From assembly GCA_011800805.1 (NCBI GenBank), contig MPNW01000491.1, forward strand, positions 1 to 64,000: a DNA stretch of 64,000 nucleotides, read 5' to 3'. Under the pieces are notes generated by a model, which had not been told where the DNA came from, made no database searches, and was given only the letters and a program-made list of their open reading frames with translations. This document shows positions 12,862 through 25,215 of this stretch, piece by piece. This DNA is from Hirudo medicinalis. Lineage: Eukaryota > Annelida > Clitellata > Hirudinida > Hirudinidae. Position numbers and translations under genes: made by a program. Within the stretch, counting starts at the first letter, position 1; each line of letters opens with the position of its first letter.

Positions 12862-13830
12862 TCCTTTAAACCAGTGATTCTGAGACTGATACTGGTTATA
12901 AATGTTAAAATTACTTACGTTCTTCTGTGTTACGTGCGTACAAGGACAGTTGCTTACCTGGTGCGATGGCCTCATTGCATCGATTTTGTTTTTGTTTTTG
13001 TTTTCCGCAGAGAGAATCATTCATCAGTAACTTGTTGCGTTCGGTGCTCTATTATATTAAAATCTAGTTCGGTTGAGGATGATAGCAATTTGTACAAGTT
13101 GGCAAATAAATTTTTTCTTAAATCTCATCAATAAGAGTCAAGTTGATAAGGCGTATTTTAAGTGATCTCTGCAGCAAGAGGTTTTAGGCTTCGATTTCCT
13201 AATTCTATTTTAGAATAGACTTATTTTTTTCGTGAAAATGTTGTCATTAATAATGCTTGAAATATTCCACTACGGATCTGTAATTGATATACTGTGGGTC
13301 ATTAATTTGTCCGCAGAGCTTAAGAAGGCCTAAGCCCGCTACGAGCGCTTTTTATTTTTGAATAAACAGAATTTGAAGGGGAACCACTCTTGCTGAAATT
13401 ATTAATTGTTTAAGAGCACTGTTGCGTTATTTTATAAGTTACAGTCGTGCAATATCGAAGCATTAGATATTTTAGAAGAATTGTCTACTTAGTGTTGTAC
13501 TTATAAAGTTTCCCCTACTAACTGCGCCCTCGCTAGGGGATTTATAATAGGGTGTCTAAAAAAATAAAAGTTATGAGCAATTGGTCACCCCATGGGTAGT
13601 TTCTTTTGGACATAATGAATGAAGTAAAGTTATATCTAGATTGGATGTCGTTTAGAGGCCCCTCAACCAGAGCCGCCTTATCCATAAGGCTGACGAAGCT
13701 GAAGCCTAAGGGCCCACCAAATCATTGCGCGCGAAACTTATGTATTCATATCGTCTATTTTCAACGCAGCGGGTACAACAATTCCCTAAAATGACAAAAC
13801 GATGACTCTTGTTTAGCATTTTTAAGGAGG
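12862..13830. other. ICE1 3' flank
   Basis: No gene is seen. A GGGCCC-rich block at 13640-13750, containing GGCTGACGAAGCTGAAGCC, looks like another dispersed repeat, but no second copy is present in the window. Confidence 0.5.
13105..13110 (+). terminator. Candidate ICE1 polyadenylation signal AATAAA
   Basis: A canonical AATAAA lies 244 bp after the ICE1 stop codon and is followed by a T-rich stretch. Such hexamers are frequent in AT-rich DNA, so support is moderate. Confidence 0.4.
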
Positions 13831-13870
13831 CCTTGTTGTTAATGAATAAGAAGACTTGTAAATCAATTCG
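13831..13870. repeat. Direct repeat flanking LINE fragment, left copy
   Basis: This 40-bp block matches 14497-14536 with three mismatches. Shared blocks are TGAATAAGAAGACTT and TAAATCAATTCG. The two copies bracket the LINE fragment at 13871-14496. Confidence 0.75.
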
Positions 13871-14496
13871 ATGGGTTATTCAAATGGGCAGAAGATTGGC
13901 AGATGCATTTCAATTTAGACAAATGCTCCATTATGCATATGGGATGTAGGAATACAAAGGTGGAATTTGAATTTGGAGGAAGGTTTTTGAAGTAGTCTGA
14001 TCACGAAAGAGATCTGGGAGTAATAACGGAAAAGCACCTCTACAGTGCGTGGAAGTTGCAAAAAAAAAAAAGCAAATAGAGTACTTGGAATGATAAGGAG
14101 AACAGTAGTAAGTAGAGATAAAGATGTAATTACGAGATTGTATAAAGCATTGGTGAGACCACATCTAGAGTATTGCGTCCAAGTTTGGAATCCACATTTG
14201 GAAAATGATGTGGGACTGTTGGAAGGAGTGCAAAGAAGGGCAATCAGGTTGATAAAAGGATTAGGAAAGTTGAGTTATGAAGAAAGATTTCAGATGACTA
14301 CTCTGGAGAAGAGGAGAAGCAGGGAGGGGGCATCGAGGCTAGGCTTTCAATATTTTATCGGGGAGGGAAGGCCTTTTACCTCAACAGTTTTTTGAAGCCA
14401 CAAAAACTGCTCGTAACTGAATATGTTTATAAAACATACATATTTTAAAAGTAGAAATCTTAATGAACGTCTTAATGTATATTTGATCAGTAGGTT
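13871..14496 (+). mobile_element. 5'-truncated CR1/L2-like LINE fragment (RT C-terminus)
   Basis: The plus strand begins abruptly inside a reverse transcriptase with LFKWAEDWQMHFNLDKC, then an in-frame TAG near 13996, then RDLGVITEKHL. A frame change occurs in an A run near 14060, followed by NRVLGMIRRT, ITRLYKALVRPHLEYCVQVW and LLEGVQRRAIRLIKGL. This series is diagnostic of the RT C-terminus of CR1/L2/jockey-type LINEs. A short 3' UTR follows. The copy is inactive. A 40-bp direct repeat flanks both ends. Confidence 0.85.
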
Positions 14497-14536
14497 CTTT
14501 GTTGTTATTGAATAAGAAGACTTATAAATCAATTCG
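14497..14536. repeat. Direct repeat flanking LINE fragment, right copy
   Basis: Partner of 13831-13870, directly after the LINE 3' end. It is longer than the duplications of roughly 7-20 bp usual for LINEs. Confidence 0.75.
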
Positions 14537-15239
14537 GCAATTCGAAATAATTTTTAACAAACTGAAAATCTTGATACAGTTGATATGTGAACATTTTTTA
14601 AAATCATTTGATACATACTTTCCAAATATTATAATTTCAAGGCTTGCAATGCTTATTAAATTTGAGTGTCTGCTAACTTCACCTAGCTTAAAGACTAGCC
14701 TTTTACCATTATGTAAGTGTCTGCTGACGGAATACAAGTTTAAAAGTCATGAATTTGAAAGATTACAATGACGGATTTGGAGGGATAACCAGGCTCACCC
14801 CTGTGATTTTTAAAATCTAATTAATCTATTTTAATTTATTTATTTTTATTTCAGTAATTTAAGACTTTGGATGAAAATATTATTAGTTGTGCTCCCCCAA
14901 AATTCGCCACTGGTTCCAGTGCGCGCGCACCCTCCGCCGCCAAATTGTTCCAGATCCGCCTCCGCCCCTGGATAGCTAATAAAATATTATCGACAAATAT
15001 AGTGATTTGAGAAAAAATACGGCAACTGAAATTTGACACGGATAATTTGTTTGGCAAAATAAGTAGATGCTTCAAACGTTTTCGATAAGTCAAGCGTGGA
15101 TTAAGAAGCACTTGCCACCTGTTGAGCGAAGCACTATTTACAGACGGCCCCTACAAATAGCTTTACATTGTTTCTTGATGTCGGTTATGAGACTCTGACA
15201 TTTAAGCGATCTAATTTGTTTTATTTTTCTAATATTTCG
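14537..15239. other. Intergenic stretch with one GC-rich patch
   Basis: AT-rich and without genes apart from a GC-rich patch at 14890-14960 (CAGTGCGCGCGCACC, CCTCCGCCGCC). The patch differs sharply from its surroundings and is probably another dispersed repeat. No second copy was found here. Confidence 0.4.
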
Positions 15240-16013
15240 GAAGCAGTTGTATCAGCTGAATCTCTGACAGCCAAAAACATGGAGGATCTTCTACGAGATT
15301 TTTATAAGGAATTTCGTTTGGAAGTGAACGGAGAATACTTATGCAAGGAATTAGAAAAAAGTTGCCTCGTTATATATGACGACACGGTAAAACACATTCA
15401 TAGATATACTTTCAATGCTGTTAATTTTGATTAAGAAATTGAAGACACATTCAAGGTATTAGTTATTGACAAGTCAAGGGTATCCAAATTGGATGGCAAT
15501 AGCGAATTGTACGGCATTATTTGCAGAAAAATTACAAAAATTCACTTAGGAGACCTTTTACAATCTATGGCTGCATGTGGTAACTATGATCTTGCACAAA
15601 AAATCGCAAGTAAACATAAAGATGTTCTTCCACAATCATTTTGCCTCGTAGACATGGGTAGGCCCATTAACAAACTGGAAGACATACCACAACATTTGTA
15701 TGCAATTTAATTTTACAGGCATGCCATTTGACTCCGGCCCCCACAGCATCACAAACATTTTCACAAACAAAGTGGAAATGAAAGGCCATCACAATAAATT
15801 GGATTTTTACATGTCAGGGGTTGATTCTCAGAACAGGGAGACCAATACACCCAACGAAAGTGATTGTTATGAAATTGTAGAGGATGAAAGAGCAAATGTT
15901 CCTCGGAATGTGAGCTAATGGCTGACACCACTAAGACAACAAGTGTTGATGTGAACCAGGACATCTTGTCACTTTTTGCAGAGAACAGTGATGTTAACTG
16001 CAAGTGATGTGAT
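15240..16013 (+). pseudogene. Broken coding sequence of unknown family
   Basis: I do not recognise the family. Frames chain into one protein-like sequence. The first segment includes MEDLLRDFYKEFRLEVNGEY and ends at a TAA at 15432-15434. Reading continues in the same frame through LVIDKSRVSKLDGNSELYG, HLGDLLQSMAACGNYDLAQK and MGRPINKLEDIPQHLYAI to a second stop near 15710. A frame shift leads to MPFDSGPHSITNIF and DCYEIVEDERANVPRNV. Another shift near 15912 gives TTSVDVNQDILSLFAEN, ending at about 16013. Amino-acid composition stays protein-like throughout, which random AT-rich DNA would not give. A CAATAAAA at 16248 could be its old poly(A) signal. No introns are evident, so a processed pseudogene or decayed gene is the simplest reading. 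A live gene with unusual splicing is possible; a TTTTACAG precedes the third segment. Confidence 0.45.
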
Positions 16014-17019
16014 ATTATCAAAATCTTGTTGTCTGACATAATTTGAGCAAGTTTTTTTTTATTCAGTTTTCACAATTTGTTGAAAATTTATTTTAATTTT
16101 CTTCTGAGTCTAAAAAAATTGCATGAATATTTTGCTTACTTAACTCAAACCTTATTGGGAATTTCTTCAGTTGCTCCATCGAACAACGTTCTGCTATCAT
16201 GTAATCATGCACATTAACCTTATTCTGACCTTATTCTCATCTTGTTCAATAAAATACACAACTACCAAACTCATCCAACTGAATGTAATTCTTGAAAAAT
16301 AGGTGCCCCTTCCAAATGGGATGAGAATCCCCTTGGGTAACACCTTCTCAGATTCATCACTGTCCTTCGACTAATTTGTTCTAGCACTGCTCAGAATCAA
16401 AAGAATTGTTTAATCACAGGAATGCAAAAAATAATTGTCCTAAGGTACTTAAGTATATCTGAATGCAGATGACATTTCAAGAGTTATTACAAGATTGATG
16501 CTTTATTAAAGCAGTGAAGATAATATGGAATAACAAAACGTTATTTGTCAAGAGTGTATAGTTCCAAAACCCAACTTTGCACATTCACCAGAATTCTAGG
16601 TAGCTCTTTTTGTTGACTGTTGTGAATCCTACAAAATAAACAGTTTTTATCGTCGACAAACAAGTTTATCAAAATCTTCACATGGTTTGAGTTAGCCTGG
16701 TGCAGCACAGATTTGCAAAATTCATTTCCAAAGAGCTTCAAACTGTTTCTTACCTGGTTACCTTTAGCCACACTGCTTGGGTCTTGCTGGAGCATCTTTG
16801 AATCATTCAATGATCAAGATATTTAGCAGTCGAACAGATCAAAAGAAAACTAGATTTTACCATCTTTATGTATTGCCTCAAAACATTACTTCTTTCTGGA
16901 TTGTCATCATTTCTGGGAAAGATCATATTTCCAACACAAAATTATCAAACATTCAGATACTCATGTTGCTAAACAAGCAAAGAGTCACCTTCGAAATGAG
17001 TCAGTAATTTCTATTCGAG
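16014..17019. other. Region between the pseudogene and the CNTROB 3' end
   Basis: No gene is seen. For the minus-strand CNTROB transcript, an AATAAA (TTTATT on the plus strand at 16502-16507) could serve as the poly(A) signal, which would give a 3' UTR of about 650 bp. Confidence 0.4.
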
Positions 17020-17144
17020 AGTTGCTGGTAGGTGGGTCCTTGAGGTGTCCCTCCAATCGGGTAGGAGTGTTTTGTGCACCTTAAGCAGGCAATAGAGGTT
17101 GATTCTCTAAGCTAGGGCATTACCACATTACTGAGCTATGACAC
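17020..17144 (-). mobile_element. Candidate tRNA-derived SINE head
   Basis: The minus strand starting at about 17144 reads GTCATAGCTCAGTAATGTGG, which resembles the tRNA 5' end and RNA polymerase III A box (TAGCTCAGTNGG). Then come CCTAGCTTAGAGAATCAACC and a less certain B-box-like CCCGATTGG. It is not a folded, intact tRNA. It starts three bases from the CNTROB stop codon, so it would lie in that gene's 3' UTR. The call rests mainly on the A-box match. Confidence 0.35.
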
Positions 17145-17146
17145 TA

Positions 17147-20100
17147 TTAGAACATCATGGACATACCCCGAATCTGAGATTGCACTTTCTTTTTCGAAAA
17201 GTTGTCGCCTTTAACCGAGGTGCCATTGGGATGTCTCAAAGTTTTGCTTTTATTATTCTTCAAATGCTTGAAACTCTTTGTTTTATGTTGGAAGTCAATA
17301 TTTCTGCATTCATTATGTGCCACTGAATGTTCAGTTGATAAAGATGAGAATGATGAATCTGATTGTTCACCATCCTGACTAATTTCTACAATGCTATGCT
17401 CCTTTCTCTGTTGCTTCAACTCTTCGAAGCCGCAATAGACTGTTTGATTCCTTTGAGGGGTTTCTTTCGAGGACTTCTGTATGCCTGGAGGACAATTACT
17501 GATTGGGTTTTCTCTCTGGTTAGTTGTGACATCAATGCCAAACAATTTCAAAGCTTCTTGTTGATGGGCCTGTAGCATGGTTTGCATCTTTGTGGCTGCA
17601 TCTCTCCTAAGTAAAACAATTTCCCATGACCAGCAATGCCAAATTGATTTTTAGTTAATAATAATAATGACAAAAATAATAACAACCACCTGAAACTTCT
17701 CAGCATCTCGTTTTCTTCTTTCAGTCTTTTCATTTCATCTGACAAACTGAAATACGAAATGTGGTAATGACCATCAACAGCTTTATTGACCATAAGGCCT
17801 TCAAAATTTGAATTCGAGCAAACAAATAGAGAAATGGGCCCACAAAACAAATAAAACAGAATTAAGAAATATCGGATTGTGTAACATTAATGCTGCAGCA
17901 TTGAAGGTAACTCTGGTCGCTCGTGAAAGATATTAATGGAGAGAATATTTTGCCAATAATTAAAAATTAAATACACATTTTTGATTTGTGAATTCCACTG
18001 TTAAAAGATTTTGAAAAATAACCCAATTATGGTCTTGTTGCACTTAGTATTGCAGCTCCTTTTTACTGCATCAACCTCCTCTCTGTGCGTCCTCATGAGT
18101 TCCTCGATTTCCCACTTGTGCAACTCGACCAGTTTATGTGTTACTTCAGCAACCTGAAAGATACCTTCTTTGCTACACTCAAATTCTTTTCATAAACATC
18201 ATGAATGCTTGGCATATCAGCACGATGAGAATGACAGCCAAATCATCCATTTTACTGACCAATGAAAAGTCCAATAGTTGACACAAAGCATGAAATATTG
18301 TGACGTTGAGATTTAAATATCTAATAACTTATCAAATTTAGAAAATCTAATGTATAATATGAACTAATGTAATGATAAAGTACTGATACATTGTAATGTA
18401 ATGATACAATGTAATGATATAATGGTACCTCATTCCTAGCTTTAGTTGAAAGTTCTTTCTCCATCTCTGACAATTGTTTCTCATATTTGTCAGTCAAGGA
18501 CTCTGTATCATTCACCAAGCATTCCTAAATAATTAATAATAATTAATAATAATAATAATGTAAAAAATAAGTATTTTTAGTGCATAACTATCACAAACTA
18601 ATATGAATTATTTCCAAGTGAGCAACCTTCTCCTGTTTTAATGTGTGCATTTCTTCCTCCATTGTTGTCAACTGCCTCTTTAACTGCTTGATGGACACAT
18701 TTAATTCTTCATTTATGTTTTCCAACTTGTCACTCCTCATCTGCATTCCAAACAATAACATGGATTGTTGCAGCTTCAGATCACAAATGGATTGTGTTTG
18801 AAAAAGCCACTTCAAGTATAATTCAAGTTCATACAATTACAGACTCATTGTTTCATGTTATATACCTCTCTGAAAGCAACATTTATGAGGACAAAATGCA
18901 TGATGCAAATCAGGCACATTAAGCCACATGAAATACTTCATGGAAACATGGCTACCTTCTCTAAATCAATTCTTCCAGAGTAGTCAACTTGAACTTTTGT
19001 TAATTCTTCTTCAAGACTCAATTCTTTAGACTTCCATTTCAGTTGTTCCTGAGGCAATTTCAAATAAAAAAAACATTTAATAACAACAGTAAGCATATTA
19101 TTTAGATAGGTTATTATGTAAGTTGGAAATTGTATTATATGACTATTTCCAAACCAGACACTGGATCATGTGAAAAAGATTTGGATTTGCTATTCTTCAA
19201 CATCATAAACTCAAGCACTTACACAATCAAATGAAGCTTGAACACAGGAAACTCTTTCCAGCAGATCCTTCTCCAGTTTCATCCTTGAACTCTGCTCCTC
19301 TTCCAGTTCCCTTCTCAAGGACATCAGCTCACAATTCTTTTGCTCCTTTGCTGATATCAGATTATCTTGAGCATTCTGGAGCTGGCATTTCATGAATGAC
19401 AAACATCAGTATTTAACTACGGAACATTCACCTTACATTTTCATTAATTTAAAGAAAATACTGTAAGCAAAATCATTACCACTAATGAGACAAGCATTAT
19501 TTATATGCATGTAATATGATCAGATTCATATTTATGATATAATACAAGCATTTACTCAAAGTAAATTCTTCACAACAACTTCTCTATGAATTTAATTTCC
19601 AATCAACCTGTTTTGAGAGTTCTCTGCATTCTTTTTCACTTTTTTCTTTTTCTTCCTTCAATCTGCTCGACAATTCACGAACGTGACTTTCATATTTCAA
19701 AAGGGCCTTCAAAAATATTTTTAAAATAATTATGTTATTTATAGCAAGAACATTTCTCTCAAAATGAGATGCAAACATCTTGTTGTTTTTTCAGGATTTC
19801 TCTCATGGACTTGTTTTCATTTGAGAATCTTTCAACCAAGCTCCATTGTTCTTGTTCCTTTCTCCTCCATTGCTCGACACTTTTGGACAACATCTGGAGA
19901 TCAACATTACTTTGAGTTCCCTCATTAGTAGTATTGTAAGCACATGAAATGGTTTAACACTGAACACGGTTCACTTCTCAATGGCTTCCACGTTCCATTG
20001 CGTGAACAAGACACAACATTAGTATGGTCCAAGTTTTTTATTGTTTTGTTGTCTTGTAAGCAATATTTCAGAATTGCAGAGAAGCGGCATTTGCACACCA

Positions 20101-23096
20101 AGTTTAATGCGATTGCTAAATTAATATTAAATTAATTTTTTATTGTATCTTAATATTTTTATAACTGAGTCAATCAGAGATTTGTCACTTAATCATTATT
20201 TGTCATTACAAATAAGGCAGCTGCTCCTTGTTTGAAAATTCCATGATTTATTACAAAGCCTGCAACTAGCAACATTAAGAATGTCTCCAAACAGAAATCA
20301 GATCAAAAGTCTGGTGATACAAATTCTCACAAAAGCAAGAAATTCCTGACAACCGACCTCGTCGATTCCTCTCATTGCAACGTCCTTTGCTTTATCGAGT
20401 GATACGGCCACTGCCATCATCTGATGCAACTCCAAAACCTGTTTGCAATCATTAAAAGATTTCCATTTTACAATAAGGGTGAAATGAATGTTAAGGTTTG
20501 TTCTACTTTAAACCTTTTTGTTGAGGATGGCAATTTGTTTTTCACATTGCTGTTAAAAATATTGATGATATAGATTAATTTTTAGTTTTAATAAAATATC
20601 AAGCATCGAAAATATTTGATCGAGCACCATTCCAGTCGAATAATAAAATGTTCGATTAATTCCTGTTTTAAGCATAAATTTTAAAAATAAAAAGAATTTA
20701 GAATAAAGTACTCTTCTTCGAAAAGTTTGTTCTTCCAAAGTTTTTTGAAGAACTTTGTTGTCAGCCATTAAACTGCTCACATCAGTCTTGCTTGTTTCTT
20801 CAAATAGATGCATTGTACAGTTATTATTTAAGGATTCACAATATATTCATTGCTATTAAGGTGCTTAGGCTTAAGGTTGCCATGAGGAATCATCAAAGAA
20901 TTTCCACATGACCTCTATCTGTAAATAACATCAACACAACCCTACCTGTAAATGGATTGATGAGGTACTTGTGCGAATGTGGCAAAAGTTCCTTATATTT
21001 TGACAATAGATGTTCGTGATGCATCGGTTGGAGAGAATTTTCCGTGATGCATGCCGCTTCTCTGTGTAATAACGTGACGCACGCTCATTGGAGATATTCA
21101 AAACATTGCATTGCATGGTAAGCATGAAGTTCACTTTTCATCAGGTACATTTTCACAGGATAACAAATGAAAACACAGAACTTTGCAGACTCAATAAATA
21201 ATTGTTATATTTAATGTGACATGGAAATGATGATATTTATGGAGATGACAGTTCAATGTCATCATATCATATTAAATGTTTAAGCAAGAAATCATTATTA
21301 CTTCCAAGATAATTCCAAACACATAACTACACTTAAATCAAAATATTTTATAATAGTGAAACTCACTGATTCTGAAAATGGCTTGCTTCATTATAAAACA
21401 ATCCTTCTAAAAGAGAAGTACAAATTCATATTCAACACTAATGGAAAAATCCAAAACTTATATTACAATAACAAATATAAATCATGCATGCATTCAGAAA
21501 TGCACAGACATCAGATAGAAGTAAAATTGAATCTTATAGAATTAATTTTAAAACATGTATGAATAAGTAACAAACATTCGTTTTGAATGACTTGCCTGGC
21601 AAATGCTTATTGGAGAGATTGAGGAGTTTGTGGAGTTGCTCTTCAATTTCCTCGACATCGTTAAAGTTCTCCCTGTTCTTATGATTGAAATGTATAACAA
21701 ATATTAAAATATAAAACTGATTTAATAACAGACATTATCACTTAATTGAAAGCATTAATTCAAATTAAACAAATAAAGTAAACAAATAAAGTTCAATTAA
21801 GAGGGCAATCGATAAAAATGAATAATCGCAAGCAGTCGCATCTCGTAAAACTATGAAATCACATTCGAGCTTGGAAAAGAAACTAAAAAAGAGAGTACAA
21901 TTTAGAAACAAAACCTAACAAAAGCAAAATGTAGATCGGATTGAACGTCGCTTTTTCCGGCCTTTGAGACATCGAAGAAAACATCCTTCGATTCTGATCG
22001 AGCTGTGTCCATCTGTCAAAGGACCAATCATTTTATTCAGGAGTCATTAAATTAAAATTTGAACATTAAAATATCATTCTAAAAATTACCTATGCTTTGT
22101 TTAAATCAAGTCCTTTTTCATGAGAAGCACACAAGCTCAACTTACATTGGTCACATGTGCTAAAAATGAACAGGCATGTGAATCTTCCACCTTGTCTGTG
22201 AAATCTTTCGAATGGATGTTGTGCCTTCTCTCAGCAGTGAGACAATCCAACTTGGCAACTTGTTCAACTTGCTTCAACTTCTTATCAAAATTGAGGAGGA
22301 AGTGAAGTCTGTCAGTGATTACCGGGCGATCGTAGAACTGTTTTTCAATTTCGGGGTTTGGAGTTGAAGAATGATCCTGAATTGAAGAAACAACTGCTCG
22401 GGAGTGGTTATGTCTGTAACTGCTCTGCGATGATGACTCATTTTGTAATTTTGATTCTATTTCTTCATCTCTGGTTTGTGTGCTGCAGCTATCGAGGTCA
22501 GTTGGTGTCTTGTTTTCATGGATTTTTTCCATGTTTAGACCATCAACATTTTCTTTCATTTGGTCTGCTTCAGGGTCCATTTTATATTGATCGGCCTCGA
22601 TGCTATCCGACTGGTTCCACAACGCATCAAGCTCTGTTTCTGAGCAATAATTGCGGTCATCTTCGTCTCTAAATGTTGATGACTCATCCCCAGCACCCTC
22701 TTCGTCTGATAAATACATCTTTCCAGTTTTTTTAAAGGAATCGGAGTGGTTTTTATTTTTTTTTGTAATTATTGGAGACTTCTTGAGAGTTAGCTTCAGT
22801 GCACTATTTTTATCGATGATGCCATTATGACATGAAGCTGGAATGTTTGGATTAAGAGCTGAAAGTTTTAAGTCCATTTGCAAACCCTCTGGTTCACCTC
22901 CTACTTTGATAGATTCAACACTTTTTTCAGAACTGGGATAATTTGGTTTACGCTCCAAAAAATGCAATCCTTCATCCTTCAAATTCGGCTCAGCATTGAT
23001 ATTAATGTTACTACAATCGCTTTCTGAAGCACTAAGATCATCACGAAGAACATCTCCCTCTTTTAAATCCTCCTTTTCACTGGCTTCACTTTCCAT
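17147..23096 (-). CDS. CNTROB: Centrobin (CNTROB) homologue, 15 exons
   Basis: Centrobin is a coiled-coil protein of daughter centrioles that supports centriole elongation and stability. Exons (minus order): 23096-22146, 22012-21920, 21677-21596, 20797-20712, 20549-20514, 20438-20358, 19893-19777, 19706-19608, 19381-19223, 19048-18956, 18740-18627, 18524-18429, 18153-18076, 17746-17690, 17606-17147. Most internal exons are phase 0. Only the junction 18076/17746 is out of phase, so an exon end or a small exon is missing there. The first exon (317 codons) is acidic and disordered. Exons 4-14 are coiled coil. QCEKQIAILNKK then VLELHQMMAVAVSLDKAKD, followed by EQWRRKEQEQW, matches human centrobin CERHIQSLQTRVLELQQQLAVAVAADRKKD and EGWNRHEAERT as I remember them. 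KMQTMLQAHQQEALKL matches its LQAMLQAHWDEANQLL. Total about 867 codons against about 900 in human. The start has a good context (AACATGG). The intron after exon 3 uses a GC donor. Confidence 0.78.
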
Positions 23097-25215
23097 GTTA
23101 AGCAATATATGCTGTCATCTGAAAATTATTTTTGAAGCAATTATAATTTGTGAAATAGAGATTAAATAAGAATAAACGAACGATTTATCCAGATTATGAA
23201 AAGTTTATTTTTCGAAAACTGATTCCCGAAGAACGACTTGTCAAACAATTACTTCGAGGTATGTCTGAACACGATTTTAAGTGTAAGAGATCTGACCTCA
23301 AGCTAAAACAAGCTAATAAGGTGACAATTATTAAGATAGATTAATACAGAAGGTTTCCATAGTTTCAGTTACACAGATATCTCGCCCAGACATTCTAGTT
23401 GTTTCAAACAAACAACGCAGCATTTAAAACGCGTAAATTTCACAAATTTGTAAATTTTGACAAACAAAATTTCCTACCAAGGAAATTGTTCCATTTTATT
23501 ATTAATTCTCGTCACTACTTCATCCAAATGAGCCTTAATCGGCTAAAATGTTATCGATGTTTTTTAACATTAATTACATATAAATTATTTATTCTAAATA
23601 TTTTACCTCAGCTATATAATTTAACTTATGACTAAGCATCATTGACTGAAAAAAAAGGAAAACCCCATGAATCCAAAGCAACTTTAAAAAAATCACTCAG
23701 CTCCGTCTTAACAATCCAGTTAGATAACGGACGCTAATCGATAATTATTGCTACATTCAGAGAAGTGTGCCCTTCCCTAATCATCGTGTGATGAAACTTT
23801 AGGTTATCAATCAACACTCAGAGTTGAGTTGAGTTCTCTAGCTTGCCCAGTCTCCTTCTGCGGTTCCGGTATTATTGCACCTGGATCCACCATTAAAATG
23901 TTGTTACAGTCGGAAATTACTAAGATTAGATTTGGACTAGAAGCTAACAATCGTGGTTTATTTTCCTTTTTTTTCCAAGTCCGTGAATGAAATACTGTGC
24001 CAGTCCCTAAAGTAAATCGGTGCTTTGTTGGCTTCAGTTTGCGTTTTTCTCGCTTATGTTTAATGTTCATAAAGTGAAAATGGCAATTAAAAAATCTTCT
24101 TGCTCTTATTGAAAGAATATTGAGGGACTCTTATCTCAAATATCACGAAAAACCCTGATGTCAAGGAAATAGGTAATTTCAAAATAAGTTATGTATTGCC
24201 ACAAAAAATCCTAATAGACCTCTTGGCTGTCAATATTGTTTTTTGCTGTTGTTTTTTGTCTTATGTTTTTTTTTTATTCTCTGAGGTCTCTGGATGAGAC
24301 TTGGCAATCATTTTATCCGGCTGCGATACAGCCGAGTTTGACTTTGAATAAAATAATTATAATAATAATAATAATAATAATAGTTCGTTTATATGGCGCC
24401 GTATGCATAGCGTCAGAGGCGCCTTGGTTCTTGGTTTAACACTATCCTGAACAGATGGTCTTCAACTGACGCTTGAAGAGTTCAAGAGTGGGTTGGGACC
24501 GAATGATGGGGAAAGGTCGTTCCAGCGCCATTCAGATGGCAAATGTCAAGGGTTAGGAAACTGTGCGGCATTTCCTCATGGAATGTCCGGCCCAGTCGAT
24601 CCTGAGAAGAGAAATAAATCTGACTTAGATGAGCCCCAGGCTTAGCAATCCAGCAAGTGTGGACCTCATTTTCAGATGGATTTATAAAAAGCGGCACAAT
24701 TTAATTAAATAGCTACAACTTTCCTAATATTAATAATAATAATATTATTATTTTTACAATTAAGCTTGTTATCACTCTAGTACTTCTTATTTCATTTTAA
24801 TATTTAACACTAACTAACAAGTCCAAATCATCTTAGTTATGCGACGGACTTTAAGCAAATAAATAAAATAAATGTGGGAGAAAGATAAATAAGAAGTGAA
24901 GATATGAGACAAGAAAGTGATTGAAGAAAAGGCTGATGTCTCACTGAAAAGAGGTCCTTCGATCAGTTCCAGCTTTTGTGACGAAATGGAAAGACCAAAA
25001 ACCCGAATTTTCATTCAAGCAATCTTCTTGGGTAAAAGTTTGACTTGTCATAATATTAAATAAAAAATGTTTAACATAATTTTGAATAAATAATTTACAC
25101 TATGCCGTTCCTAATATTTTATTTTTATTTAAGCGCACATAAAATTATAAATACGTATCAGTCATCCACCGGTTTGTTTAATAAACAAGTTACTTGACTG
25201 GCGCATGTTGTCGTA
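23097..25215. other. Divergent intergenic region between CNTROB and RCC1L
   Basis: The two genes are transcribed away from each other across 2.1 kb, so both promoters should lie here. A LINE 3' end occupies 24350-24697. A minus-strand open frame at 23807-24070 begins with a basic segment (KHKREKRKLKPTKHRF) but has no recognisable domain or splice context, so it is not called as a gene. Confidence 0.6.
24350..24697 (-). mobile_element. LINE 3' end with (AAT)n tail
   Basis: Across frameshifts, the minus strand encodes the end of a LINE RT ORF: RWNDLSPSFGPNP and PTLELFKRQLKTI resemble the common LINE C-terminal pattern RWNxLP...PTLxxFKxxLK. It is followed by GGCGCCTCTGACGCTATGC, CGGCGCCATATAAACGAAC and an (ATT)n tail. 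The same terminal sequence occurs on the plus strand near 50200-50245. Confidence 0.6.

Noticed and set aside
23807..24070. Basic minus-strand open frame of 87 residues
   Set aside because: The basic start looked like a ribosomal or nuclear protein, but no family match was recognised and the rest is unremarkable.
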